A DNA stretch of 64,000 bases from contig NZ_FWWU01000009.1 of assembly GCF_900176165.1 (NCBI RefSeq), positions 1,614,501-1,678,500 of the forward strand, in the 5' to 3' direction. This stretch comes from Deinococcus hopiensis KR-140. Lineage in GTDB: Bacteria > Deinococcota > Deinococci > Deinococcales > Deinococcaceae. The translations under genes and the position numbers were made by a program. The notes beneath the pieces were generated by a model. It was not told where the DNA came from and ran no database searches. It saw nothing but the letters and a program-made list of their open reading frames with translations. This document shows, in pieces, positions 1 to 9,844 of this stretch (position 1 is its first letter; each line of letters starts with the position of its first letter).

Positions 1-133
<133 letters not shown>

Positions 134-162
134 AGTGGCATTGCTCCTTGCACAGCAGAGTG

Positions 163-226
163 GCCAGTGGCCAGTCGCCAGTCACCAGGAAAAGAAGTTG
201 CTGGCGACTGGCGACTGGCCACTGGC
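163..226. repeat. 26-bp-stem intergenic hairpin (word repeat) between nuoD and nuoE
   Basis: Arms at 163-188 and 201-226 pair over 26 bp with a single mismatch around a 12-nt loop. The arms are built from repeated words (CCAGTGGCCAGTCGCCAGT and its complement), so register-shifted pairings are also possible. There is no T-tract, so this is not a classical terminator. It could stabilise or process the operon mRNA, or be a small repeat element. Confidence 0.75.
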
Positions 227-230
227 TGCT

Positions 231-1435
<1,205 letters not shown>

Positions 1436-1439
<4 letters not shown>

Positions 1440-2052
1440 TTCGGTCCCCCTTCCGGCATCACGGGCGGCTCGCGGTCCCCGCCCTGCCCCCGGCGGAACT
1501 CGCCGCGCCAGCCGGTCAGCCCCCGACTCTGGCCGGTCAGCCCGGCGCGGAAGGTGGCGGGATCAATAAAGCGGCCCTCGCGGAACATGGTGGGCGTTTC
1601 GCCAAGGGGGAAATCCTTGCGGAGGGGATGGCCCTCGAGGTCTTCGGGCGTCAGCACCTTGCGGAGGTCCGGGTGCCCGAGGAACTCGACGCCAATCAGG
1701 TCATAGACCTCGCGCTCCAGGTAGTTCGCGGCCTTCCACACGGGAAAGAGGCTATCGAGCGGTTGGCCGTCGTCCAGCCACACCCGCAGGAACAGGCGGC
1801 GGTGGTCTTCCGGGTGGTAGACGTTGTGCAAGACAGCGAAGCGGGCAGGCTTGCGCTCGGGGTAAGCGAGGTAATCCACGCCCACCGAGTCCATCAGCAT
1901 GAACCCGCGCGCTTTGAGGGACTGGGCCACGGTACGCAGCGCCTCGGCGGGCACAACCGCGGTGGATTCGGCGGCGTGGTCCGGGGTTAGGCCAAGTTCT
2001 GCCATCAGGGCCGAAGCGGCCGCCCAGAGCTGCGCGTCTCTGTGCTCGGCGG

Positions 2053-2056
<4 letters not shown>
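1436..2056 (-). CDS. nuoC: NADH-quinone oxidoreductase subunit C (30-kDa)
   Basis: A 206-residue complex I peripheral-arm subunit that packs against NuoD. The family core is visible as FPVWKAANYLEREVYDLIG followed by GHPDLRKVLTPEDLEGHPLRKDFPLG. The C-terminus is extended by a Gly/Arg/Pro-rich tail of about 35 residues. I chose the ATG at 2056 because it overlaps the nuoB stop (ATGA). A longer open frame upstream in the same phase only reads nuoB out of frame. Confidence 0.95.
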
Positions 2057-2589
<533 letters not shown>

Positions 2590-2626
2590 GGGCGCACCTC
2601 CATTTCATGGCTTTGCAAGTCCGGGT

Positions 2627-2705
2627 ACAGCAGGGAACAGAGGGCAAAGGCCAGAGGCCACGTGGGCCGCGCGCGCGCCGCTCTTTGCGCCCTGCGCCCC
2701 GCTTC
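2627..2705. repeat. word-repeat segment between nuoA and nuoB
   Basis: This GC-rich intergenic stretch repeats short words (CAGAGGGCAAAGGCCAGAGGCC) that pair imperfectly with a downstream CTTTGCGCCCTGCG block. The same vocabulary recurs at 11921-11984 and 60688-60754. No coding potential is seen. It may be a member of a small hairpin-repeat family. Confidence 0.45.
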
Positions 2706-2707
2706 TC

Positions 2708-3067
2708 TCAGTTCCACTCCAGCACCCCTTTTTTCAGGATGTAGAAGTAACCCACCAGCAGCAGCGCCACGAAGGTGATCGCCTCGAAAAAGGCGAAGGG
2801 GATCAGCTTCTGGTAGGCCACCGCAAGCGGGTAGAAAAAGGCCGTCTCGATGTCAAACACGATGAACAGCATGGCGACGAGGTAGAAGTGGACTGGAAAG
2901 CGCTGACCCGTCCCCACGCCGCCGCCTTCGGGATCGTTGCCGCTCTCGTAGGCCATGAGCTTGATACGCGTGGCTTTCTTCGGCCCCAGGATGGCGGAAA
3001 CGACGACGGCCAGCACCCCGATCCCCAGGGCCACCAGCAGCATGATGACGAAATTCGCGTACTCGAT
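2708..3067 (-). CDS. nuoA: NADH-quinone oxidoreductase subunit A, probable ATC start
   Basis: A 119-residue membrane subunit of complex I near the quinone site. It has three predicted membrane helices (about residues 5-30, 60-82 and 90-112) and the family signature YESGNDPEGG between helices 1 and 2, then FYLVAMLFIVFDIETAFFYP. No ATG, GTG or TTG lies at the expected N-terminus. An AAGGGAG ribosome site stands 6 nt before an in-phase ATC (3067), which gives a family-like N-terminus (IEYANFVIMLL). The alternative ATG at 3043 would begin inside helix 1 and has no ribosome site. First gene of the nuo operon in this window. Confidence 0.85.
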   Translation of the reverse strand: MEYANFVIMLLVALGIGVLAVVVSAILGPKKATRIKLMAYESGNDPEGGGVGTGQRFPVHFYLVAMLFIVFDIETAFFYPLAVAYQKLIPFAFFEAITFVALLLVGYFYILKKGVLEWN

Positions 3068-3600
3068 GGGAGTCTCCCTTCTGCCCCACCACCCTTTTCC
3101 GCCTACTCGTGAAAAAACGCACGAGTAACTTGAAAAAAGAGAAGGGGCCTGACGAACTGCACCTGCATCCGACTTTTGATACGCCCAAGTTCTATCACGG
3201 AACCCTGCCTGGCACGAATGCAAACGTCACGCTGCGCAGCCGTGACGGGAGGTTTGCACGGCGCGGATTTCGCCGTGTCAACGGGCGAAGCAGCATATAG
3301 ACAAGCCGAACCGAGGGCCTGGCGCCTCACTTCCGTAAGGTTTGGGGCAAATCGGGTCAGAAATGCTGTGCTGGAGCGGGCGTACTTGGCCCTTGCCACC
3401 CGTCTTTGGAGCTGGGAATAGAAGCCCAGAGGAGGGCGTCGCAAAGTCTCCGAGGCCACGCCCAACGCCAGCACCTCCCCGAGCATCAGCAGCAGTGCGC
3501 CCCCAGTGAGGCGGCACGTACTGGCTCCCGCCTCTCCGCGGGGCCCAGCAGGAGACGGAAGGCCACACCCTTGAGGGCGTCTGACGGCGCTCTTTTGTTC
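3068..3600. other. 533-nt intergenic region upstream of nuoA; no convincing gene
   Basis: The region separates the nuoA start from the 3' end of the histidine kinase gene, both on the minus strand, so it must hold the nuo promoter. No strong -35/-10 pair stands out. Short minus-strand frames here lack a ribosome site and known motifs. One hydrophobic stretch near 3440-3490 (LLLMLGEVLALGVASETLRR) could be a remnant of a membrane-protein gene, but support is weak. Confidence 0.4.
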
Positions 3601-4752
3601 TCAGCTCAGCAGCTCGGCGAAATCATCCTCTTCGTTGTCGTGGGCCAGCGGGAGGGTGAAGGTGAAGGTGGCCCCGTGACCGCGCTCGGATTCCACTGAA
3701 ATACGTCCACCGTGTTCTTCTACGGCCATCTTGCAAAAGGCCAGCCCCATGCCGGTGTCGAAACGGCCATGCAGGGTCAGGCGCGACTGCTCGAAGGCGG
3801 CGAACAGGTTGGGAATGTCCTCGGCGGGAATGCCCTCGCCGTCGTCCACCACCGTGGCGCGGGTCTCGTTCTCGGCCTGCCAGACCCTGACCTGGATGGT
3901 GCCGCCCACCACCGTGTGCTTCATGGCGTTGCTGATGAGGTTGGCAAAGACCCGGCGCAAAATCTCTGGGTCCGCCCGCGTGGGGCTGAGGTTGGGCGCC
4001 ACCTGCACCCGCAGCATGCGGTCGCGCAGGCCGCTACCGATGTCACCGCATGCCTGGGTAATGATCTCTTCGAACATGGGGGTGAACACCAGTTCGGGCC
4101 GCAGGTTCATTTTGCCCGCCTGAATCTTTCGCACGTCCAGCATGTTTACGGTCAGGTGCAGCAGGTGCCCCGTCTCGTCGCGGGCCACCTTGACCAGGTC
4201 GCGCAGGTCCGGCAGCAGGCGCTCATCCTCCTCTACCACCTCCAGCAGGCCCATCACGGCGGCGATGGGGTTTTTCAGGTCGTGGACGAGCATATGCACA
4301 AGCTGGTCGCGCACCCGTTCCTCGTGCTCCCAGTCGTCCAGGCGGCGCTGGAGCTGAGAGACGCGGTGTTCGAGGTCATGGTGTTCCCCCGCCCGGCGCA
4401 GCAGCGCCCGCACCTGCAGCGCGAGGGCGTCCACGGGCGTGGTGTCGCCAATCAGGGCGTCGGCTCCGGCGGCCAGCAGCGCGCCCAGCCCCTTGCGGCC
4501 CACCGCCAGCCAGTGCGTCCCGGCCAGTTCGGCCCGCTGGCGGAGCAGGGGCAGCACCTCGGCCAGCGGAATCCCCGGCAGGTCTGTGTACAGCAGCGCA
4601 GCGGCGGGCGGATGCACGTGGGCTTCCCGCAGCAGCGTTTCGGCGTCGGCGATGGCGTAGACGTCGGCCTCGGGCAGGGCAGGCCGCAGGGCCTCGGCCC
4701 GCGCCCGGTCATGGGACACGACGAACACGACGGCAGCGTTGGCTCTGGACAT
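3601..4752 (-). CDS. Histidine kinase with degenerate N-terminal receiver domain
   Basis: A 383-residue soluble kinase with no membrane segment. Residues 1-120 have the receiver fold, but the phospho-acceptor Asp position is occupied by Tyr55 (LLYTDLPG) and the conserved Lys of the KP motif is absent, so it should not take a phosphate. A short coiled coil (about 122-150) leads to a HisKA domain with phospho-acceptor His157 in HDLKNP. The ATPase domain has an N box (NLISNAMKHT), G1 (DDGEGIP) and G2 (GMGLAF). The pseudo-receiver probably senses by protein contact. No partner regulator is adjacent, so the target is unknown. Confidence 0.9.
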   Translation of the reverse strand: MSRANAAVVFVVSHDRARAEALRPALPEADVYAIADAETLLREAHVHPPAAALLYTDLPGIPLAEVLPLLRQRAELAGTHWLAVGRKGLGALLAAGADALIGDTTPVDALALQVRALLRRAGEHHDLEHRVSQLQRRLDDWEHEERVRDQLVHMLVHDLKNPIAAVMGLLEVVEEDERLLPDLRDLVKVARDETGHLLHLTVNMLDVRKIQAGKMNLRPELVFTPMFEEIITQACGDIGSGLRDRMLRVQVAPNLSPTRADPEILRRVFANLISNAMKHTVVGGTIQVRVWQAENETRATVVDDGEGIPAEDIPNLFAAFEQSRLTLHGRFDTGMGLAFCKMAVEEHGGRISVESERGHGATFTFTLPLAHDNEEDDFAELLS

Positions 4753-4805
4753 GAGATTGTGCGGAGTCTACCGCGCCCGCAGTGAAACCGGAGGACAGGG
4801 CTCAC

Positions 4806-4861
4806 GGCAAGGCGCAGGGCACGCTTCTTCCAAGTGGAAGAGGCGTGCCCTGCGCCTTGCC
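4806..4861. terminator. 26-bp-stem hairpin after the sugar-permease operon
   Basis: Arms 4806-4831 and 4836-4861 pair over 26 bp with one mismatch around the loop AAGT. On the minus strand the stem begins 14 nt after the stop of the last permease gene, so it probably ends or protects that transcript. There is no T-tract. The words (GGCGCAGGGCACGC / GCGTGCCCTGCGCC) resemble other intergenic repeats in the window. Confidence 0.65.
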
Positions 4862-4875
4862 CGAAGTTTCTGTCT

Positions 4876-5742
4876 TCAGCCCTTGACGCTGCCCGCCAGC
4901 AGACCGCGCACAAAGTAGCGGCCCAGCAGGATGTACACCAGCAGGGTGGGCAGGGCGGCCAGAATTGCGCCCGCCATCGGCAGGTTCCAGCTCACCGCCT
5001 GACCACCCGCAAGTTGCGACAGGGCGTAGGTCACCGGCTGCGAAGAGGTGTTTGTCAGCGTGGCCGCGAACAGGAACTCGTTCCAGACCTGCGTGAACTC
5101 CCAGATAATTACCACCACGAAGGCGGGGATACTCAGGGGCAAGATCACCATGCGGTAGATGCTCCAGAAGCCCGCACCGTCGATGGTTGACGCCTCAATG
5201 AGGGCATCGGGCACCTCCGCGTAGTAGTTGCGGAAGATCAGCGTGGTGATGGGCAGGCCGTAGACCACGTGTGCCAGGATCAGACCCCAGATGCTGCCGT
5301 ACAACCCCAGCGACTTGACGAACTGAAACAGCGGAATCAGGACCGCCTGGTACGGAATGAACATCCCGAACAGCATCAGCGCGAATAGGGTATTGGCCCC
5401 CCGGAACTTCCATTTGGCGAGGGCGTAGCCGTTCAGCGAACCCAGCAGCGCAGCCAGAATGGTGGCCGTGATCGCCAGAAACAGGCTGTTGCCAATGTTG
5501 CCGCCGATCTTGGCCCACGCGTCGGCGAAGCTCGCCCAGTTCAGCAGCTTGGGCCACTGCCAGGAGCTGGCGAGGTTGATCGCCTCGGGCGACTTGAGGG
5601 CCGTGACGACCAAGAGGTAGATGGGCAGCAGGAAAAACAGCGCGGCGACGATCAGCAGCAGGTACAGCCCGGCGCGGCTGAGGCTGGCTTTGCGGGAAGC
5701 GGCGGTTCGCGGCGCAGTGTGGGTAGGCAGGGTGGTGGTCAT
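4876..5742 (-). CDS. Sugar ABC transporter permease (MalG/CUT1 type)
   Basis: A 288-residue inner-membrane permease with six predicted helices. The cytoplasmic EAA loop that docks the ATPase is visible as EASTIDGAGFWSIYRMVILP, and the C-terminus is of MalG type. It overlaps the upstream permease by ATGA, so the two are coupled and probably form the heterodimeric channel. The binding protein upstream closely resembles the Thermus glucose/mannose-binding protein, so glucose or mannose is the likely substrate (inference). No ATPase gene is in the operon; a shared MsiK/MalK-like subunit encoded elsewhere must serve it. Confidence 0.93.
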   Translation of the reverse strand: MTTTLPTHTAPRTAASRKASLSRAGLYLLLIVAALFFLLPIYLLVVTALKSPEAINLASSWQWPKLLNWASFADAWAKIGGNIGNSLFLAITATILAALLGSLNGYALAKWKFRGANTLFALMLFGMFIPYQAVLIPLFQFVKSLGLYGSIWGLILAHVVYGLPITTLIFRNYYAEVPDALIEASTIDGAGFWSIYRMVILPLSIPAFVVVIIWEFTQVWNEFLFAATLTNTSSQPVTYALSQLAGGQAVSWNLPMAGAILAALPTLLVYILLGRYFVRGLLAGSVKG

Positions 5743-6863
5743 GCGTGGCCCTCCTCGGTGCGGAACGCGCTCACCAGATACGGCACAATCACGAACGCCA
5801 CCAGAATCAGCAGGATGGTGCCGATGGCTGCGCCCAGCGCGAACTGGTTTTGCCGGAACGAGGTGAGGTACATGTTCAGCGCGGGCACGCTGGTGTAGCT
5901 GTTGTCGGGGCCTGTCATCGCGTATACCAAATCGAAGATCTTGAGGCTGATGTGCCCCAGGATGATCATGGCAGATAGGGTGATGGGCGCGAGCAGCGGG
6001 AACACCACGTAGCGGTACATACCGATCTCGTTCGCGCCGTCCACCCGGCCAGCCTCACGCAGCTCTTCAGGAATACCGCGCAGGCCGGCGAGGTAGAGCG
6101 CCATGGTGTAGCCGCTCATCTGCCACACCGCGGACAAGACGATGCCGATCAGGGCAAGGTTAAAGCCGTGCAGCTCGGGGGCAGGCAGCAGTTTGAGGTT
6201 TGGGCCGACGAAGAGGGCCCAGGCGAGCAGCAGCGCGGCGCAGGCAGCGGCCACGAGCGTGCGCGTGCGGTTGCCGCTGCGCGCGGCGCGGATGGCAATC
6301 ACCGCGAGCACCAGCGCCACCACCGCGGCGGTCAGCAGGGGCAGCTTGTTCCAGTCGACCTTCCAGATGGAATTCGTGCTGCTCAACCACTCGAATCCAC
6401 CATTATCTCGGCCGAACAGGCGGTTGATCCCCCCCTGCGGCTGCAACATCCAGCGCCAGATGGTGCCCGTCACGATGAAGCTCAGGCTCATGGGAAACAG
6501 GAAGATGGTGCGCCACAGGCCCTCACCCTTGGGGTTGCGGTCCAAAATCAGCGCGAGGCCCAACCCCAGGCCCAAGCAGCCCAGGATGAAGAATACAGTG
6601 AAAAAGATGGTGTTCACGAGTTCCTGCCGGAAACGGCCCTGCAGGAAGCCGGTAAACAGGTCGGCGTAATTGGCGAAACCCACCCAGCGGATGATGGGAT
6701 GCTCAGCCAGGGCCTGCGCGGGATCATTGCCCCAGTCGGTCAGACTGACGTAGACGGTACGCCCGATAAAGCCGTAGATAAAGACGGCGAGGAGCAGGAT
6801 GCTGGGCAGCAGGACGGTGATGGACCACAGGCGGTCACGGGAAAGGCCCTTCAAGTGGGGCAC
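5739..6863 (-). CDS. Sugar ABC transporter permease (MalF/CUT1 type)
   Basis: A 374-residue permease, long for the family because of a loop with extra helices (about residues 155-235: WKVDWNKLPLLTAAVVALVL, then ALLLAWALFVGPNLKLLP). The core binding-protein-dependent transport domain follows, with the EAA loop EAGRVDGANEIGMYRYVVFP. It sits 82 nt downstream of the binding-protein gene, after a hairpin, and has a GGAGGTG ribosome site. Extra helices are known in the Thermus homologues of this transporter type (recalled). Confidence 0.92.
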   Translation of the reverse strand: MPHLKGLSRDRLWSITVLLPSILLLAVFIYGFIGRTVYVSLTDWGNDPAQALAEHPIIRWVGFANYADLFTGFLQGRFRQELVNTIFFTVFFILGCLGLGLGLALILDRNPKGEGLWRTIFLFPMSLSFIVTGTIWRWMLQPQGGINRLFGRDNGGFEWLSSTNSIWKVDWNKLPLLTAAVVALVLAVIAIRAARSGNRTRTLVAAACAALLLAWALFVGPNLKLLPAPELHGFNLALIGIVLSAVWQMSGYTMALYLAGLRGIPEELREAGRVDGANEIGMYRYVVFPLLAPITLSAMIILGHISLKIFDLVYAMTGPDNSYTSVPALNMYLTSFRQNQFALGAAIGTILLILVAFVIVPYLVSAFRTEEGHA

Positions 6864-6877
6864 CTCCTTTCAGGAGT

Positions 6878-6933
6878 GTGGACCGTAGAACGTGGAGAAG
6901 GCCTCCACGGTCCACGATCCACGCACTACGGTC
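6878..6933. repeat. Hairpin with alternative pairings between binding protein and permease genes
   Basis: The 16-nt arm at 6881-6896 pairs with 6918-6933 at 14 of 16 positions. Alternatively 6878-6886 pairs perfectly with 6907-6915 (GTGGACCGT / ACGGTCCAC). It lies 12 nt after the binding-protein stop on the transcribed strand and has no T-tract. The likely role is mRNA stabilisation or partial termination so that binding protein exceeds permease. Confidence 0.65.
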
Positions 6934-6945
6934 TGGGTTAAGGGT

Positions 6946-8181
6946 TTAGTTGCCGACGCCCGCGCGGTCCGCGAGTTGCTGGGCCGCCGCGGCGGCACCC
7001 TGGGCATTGCGGCTGGCGACAAATTGGTCAATCACTGCTCCGAAGGCGCTGGTGAAGCTCTCGGGAGCCACAGCGCCGTGAACCATGGAGCCCACGATCT
7101 TGTTGCTCTTCCAGTCGCGCGCGGCGCTTCTGGAGTAGGTGTTGTACTTGCTGAGGTCCGAGTCGGTGCGGGCGGCGATGGAGCCCTTGAGGGGGTTGAA
7201 GGCGTCCTGACCCTGCTTGCTGCCCAGCAGCTTGAGCCAGTTCAGCGCCTCGCCGCGGTCCTTGGCTCCCTTGGGCAGGCCGAAGGAGTCGGCGAGCATC
7301 ACGAAGGTGCCCGTGGTACCGGGGGTGGCGGCCCAGCCGAAACCCGTGTTGGGAGCCAGCTTCTTGGTGGTGGTGAAGTATCCGGCGGCCCAGTCGCCCA
7401 TGATGTTAAAGGCGCTGGTACCGTCCGCGATGCGGTCGGACGCCTGCTGCCAGCTCAGACCCGAAGCGTCCTTGTTGGCGCAGTCCATGACCTTGCCAAA
7501 GGTGGCGAAGCCGTTGACCACACGCGGGTCGGTGAACTTCATCTTGCCGGACCACAGGTTGTTCCAACCCTGCGCGCCCAGCGTGCCGATCATCACGTTT
7601 TCCCACAGGTGCTGCTGGGTCCAGTTCTCGCCCACGACGAGCGGGGCCTGCACACCCTTGGCCTTCAGCGCCGAGCAGGTGGTCAGGAACTGCGTCCAGT
7701 TCTTGGGCGCGGAGACGCCCCACTTCTTGAGCTGGGCGGGGTTGTACCACATCACGTTGGAGCGGTGGACGTTGACGGGCACGCTCCAGATGCCGCCCTT
7801 GCTGGAGATCAGCTCCACGACGTCCTTGGGGAACACCTTGGTCCAGCCCTCGGACTTGAACAGGGAGGAGAGGTCCTCCATGCGGTTGGCGACCACCCAG
7901 GTGCCGATCAGTTCCTGACCCGCGTGGGCCTGGAAGGAATCGGGGGGCGTGCCGCCGAGCATGCGGGTCTTGAGCACGGCCTTGGCGTTGGTGCCGGCGC
8001 CGCCCGAGACGGTGGCGTTGTCCACGGCCACGCTGGGGTACTTCTGCTTGTACAGCTTGACCAGGGCTTCGAGGGCGGGGCCTTCATCACCGGACCACCA
8101 GGAAAAGATCTCCAGCTTGCCGGCAGCAGCGGCGGTGGTGGTGATGGCGAGGGCGGCGGCGATCATCAGGGCTTTTTTCAT
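6946..8181 (-). CDS. Glucose/mannose-type ABC transporter substrate-binding protein
   Basis: A 411-residue exported protein with signal peptide MKKALMIAAALAITTTAAAA and no lipobox Cys. Conserved blocks FSWWSGDEGPALEALVKLYK, TRMLGGTPPDSFQAHAGQEL, WSVPVNVHRSNVMWYNP and NPLKGSIAARTDSD match, from memory, the Thermus thermophilus glucose/galactose/mannose-binding protein very closely. Tryptophans (W29, W30 and others) are of the kind that stack on sugar rings. The start is coupled to the stop of the ROK gene (ATGA) with a GGAGG site inside that gene. Role: captures hexose and delivers it to the two permeases downstream. Confidence 0.94.
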   Translation of the reverse strand: MKKALMIAAALAITTTAAAAGKLEIFSWWSGDEGPALEALVKLYKQKYPSVAVDNATVSGGAGTNAKAVLKTRMLGGTPPDSFQAHAGQELIGTWVVANRMEDLSSLFKSEGWTKVFPKDVVELISSKGGIWSVPVNVHRSNVMWYNPAQLKKWGVSAPKNWTQFLTTCSALKAKGVQAPLVVGENWTQQHLWENVMIGTLGAQGWNNLWSGKMKFTDPRVVNGFATFGKVMDCANKDASGLSWQQASDRIADGTSAFNIMGDWAAGYFTTTKKLAPNTGFGWAATPGTTGTFVMLADSFGLPKGAKDRGEALNWLKLLGSKQGQDAFNPLKGSIAARTDSDLSKYNTYSRSAARDWKSNKIVGSMVHGAVAPESFTSAFGAVIDQFVASRNAQGAAAAAQQLADRAGVGN

Positions 8182-9497
8182 GACATTCCTCCGAAGGAAA
8201 AGGGAAGGTGAGGGGCGGACTCGGACGGCCCAGCAGCGGGGGGAGTGGGGGGTGGAGCGCGAACCGAGGCGGCGACGCGGTAGAGGTGCCGCAGCCCGGC
8301 CGGTGTAAACAGGTGATCGAGCAGCATGGCCCCCGCGCCCAGCACGCTTGCGTCCGCGCCCAGTGTACTCAGATCGATGCGGGCCCGGTCCGCATTGATC
8401 CGCATGGTGCGGCTCAGGGCGGTGTCGCGGATGGCCTGCAAGAAGACCTCTCCCGCCTGCGAAAGCCGCCCACCGATAATGACGGCGCTGGGGTTGAAGA
8501 GGTTCAGTGCGGTGCTGATGGCCACCCCGACGTGGTGCCCAGCCTCAGCCCACAGGGTACGGGCAAGGGGGTCGGTCCCCGCCGCCGCGATCAGGTCCGC
8601 CAGGGTCAGGGGCTGGGGCAGCCGGGTAGGCGCGCCCGCCGCGCGCCGGGCCTCGGCACTGTCGAGCAAGACCTGGGCCGCCGCGTAGCTTTCCAGGCTG
8701 CCGGGGTTGCCGCTGCGGCCCACGGGGCCAGACTCATTGATGCTGATATGGCCGATCTCACCCGCACCCCCGCGCACACCCCGGTGTAGCCGGCCACCCA
8801 GCAGCACACCCGCTCCAATACCGTGGGCAGCCTTGACGTAGATCAGGTCCGGCACGCCCCGGTGGGCACCGAAGCGGGCCTCAGCCAGCGCACCCAGGTT
8901 GGCGTCGTTGTCCACGCGGGTGGGTAGGCCGAGCGCCGCTTCCAGCCCCGCCATAACGTTCTCGCCGTCCCAGCCGGGCATATTGGGCGGTTGCACAACC
9001 AGTCCGGTCGCGTAGTCCACAGGGCCAGGCACCCCGGCCCCCACCCCGGCCACCTGCTCCCGGGGCACGCCGGCCTCGGCGAGCACCTCCTGGGCCAGGC
9101 CGGTGAGGCGCGCGTAGGTGATGGCCGGCCCGCACAGAATGTCGTGCGGCGTCGTCCGACTGGCGATGGTCGTGCAGTGCAGGTCCAGCAGGTCCACACG
9201 CATGTGGCTGGCCCCCAGGTCCACAGCAAGCAGGTACACCGCCCGACCATTCAGGGCGAGTAAGGTGGCCCGGCGGCCGACCTGTCCCCCGCCCCGCTGC
9301 CCGACCTCCTGCACCAGCCGGGCGTCCATCAGTTCAGTCACGATGGAGCTGATCGCGCTGCGCGACAGGCCCAGTTCCCGCGCCAGGTCCACCCTTGCCC
9401 GGTTTCCCTGCCACAGCCGCGCCAGCAGCAACAGGGTGTGCCGCGCGCGAATGGCCGCAAGGTCCAGGGTATCGGGAAGGGTGGCAGAATAGGTCAA
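8178..9497 (-). CDS. ROK-family transcriptional regulator of the sugar operon
   Basis: A 439-residue NagC/XylR-type regulator. Residues 15-85 form a winged helix-turn-helix (ARELGLSRSAISSIVTELMD). Residues 90-400 form the ROK sugar-kinase-like fold with AVDLGASHMRVDLLDL (phosphate loop), the sugar-binding VDNDANLGALAEARFG and GAGEIGHISIN. The zinc-binding cysteines usual in this family (CxCGxxGC) are replaced: GRSGNPGS has none. A roughly 30-residue Pro-rich tail ends the protein. It is first in the operon, upstream of the binding protein, and its promoter carries a palindrome, so autoregulation by a sugar is likely. Confidence 0.92.
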   Translation of the reverse strand: MTYSATLPDTLDLAAIRARHTLLLLARLWQGNRARVDLARELGLSRSAISSIVTELMDARLVQEVGQRGGGQVGRRATLLALNGRAVYLLAVDLGASHMRVDLLDLHCTTIASRTTPHDILCGPAITYARLTGLAQEVLAEAGVPREQVAGVGAGVPGPVDYATGLVVQPPNMPGWDGENVMAGLEAALGLPTRVDNDANLGALAEARFGAHRGVPDLIYVKAAHGIGAGVLLGGRLHRGVRGGAGEIGHISINESGPVGRSGNPGSLESYAAAQVLLDSAEARRAAGAPTRLPQPLTLADLIAAAGTDPLARTLWAEAGHHVGVAISTALNLFNPSAVIIGGRLSQAGEVFLQAIRDTALSRTMRINADRARIDLSTLGADASVLGAGAMLLDHLFTPAGLRHLYRVAASVRAPPPTPPAAGPSESAPHLPFSFGGMS

Positions 9498-9575
9498 GAG
9501 AACTCCAAGGGGAAAGCAAAAACGGCGAGGGCGCCGCAGCAGCGCAGAACCGCAGACGGGTTGTTGATGCGTTCA

Positions 9576-9613
9576 TCTTGCCTCAATCCAATTTTGTTTG
9601 TCAAATGAACAAA
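9576..9613 (-). promoter_or_regulatory. Promoter with palindromic operator for the ROK/ABC sugar operon
   Basis: TTTGTT at 9593-9598 and AACAAA at 9608-9613 form a palindrome centred at 9603, of the kind bound by XylR/NagC-type ROK repressors. The minus-strand -35 box TTGACA (9599-9604) lies exactly at its centre. A weak -10 (CAAGAT) follows after about 18 nt. Repressor binding would cover the -35 box. Confidence 0.7.
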
Positions 9614-9825
9614 TCAACTGGGTGAGAAAAGATCTCCTCGGTCTCTGGGGGAAAACCGCCTTGGGAGAGAAAGGGGCCCTTCGCGGAGACGGAAAAAACG
9701 GCTTCGTCTGGGATCTCTTCCCCGTTCCAACGCTCCCGTTCCAGGAGACCAGCCCGGAGCGTCCAATCGGCCTCTTTCCTCATTTTTCGCAAATTTAAGA
9801 GTCTGGCGCAAGGAAAGCGCCGGCA

Positions 9826-9844
9826 AAACGGGCCGCTCCCGTTT
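9826..9844 (-). terminator. Rho-independent terminator of the 9844-10251 gene
   Basis: On the minus strand AAACGGG-agcgg-CCCGTTTT forms a 7-bp stem running into TTTT. It begins at the last base of the stop codon. The following 9614-9825 contains no supported gene. Confidence 0.6.
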
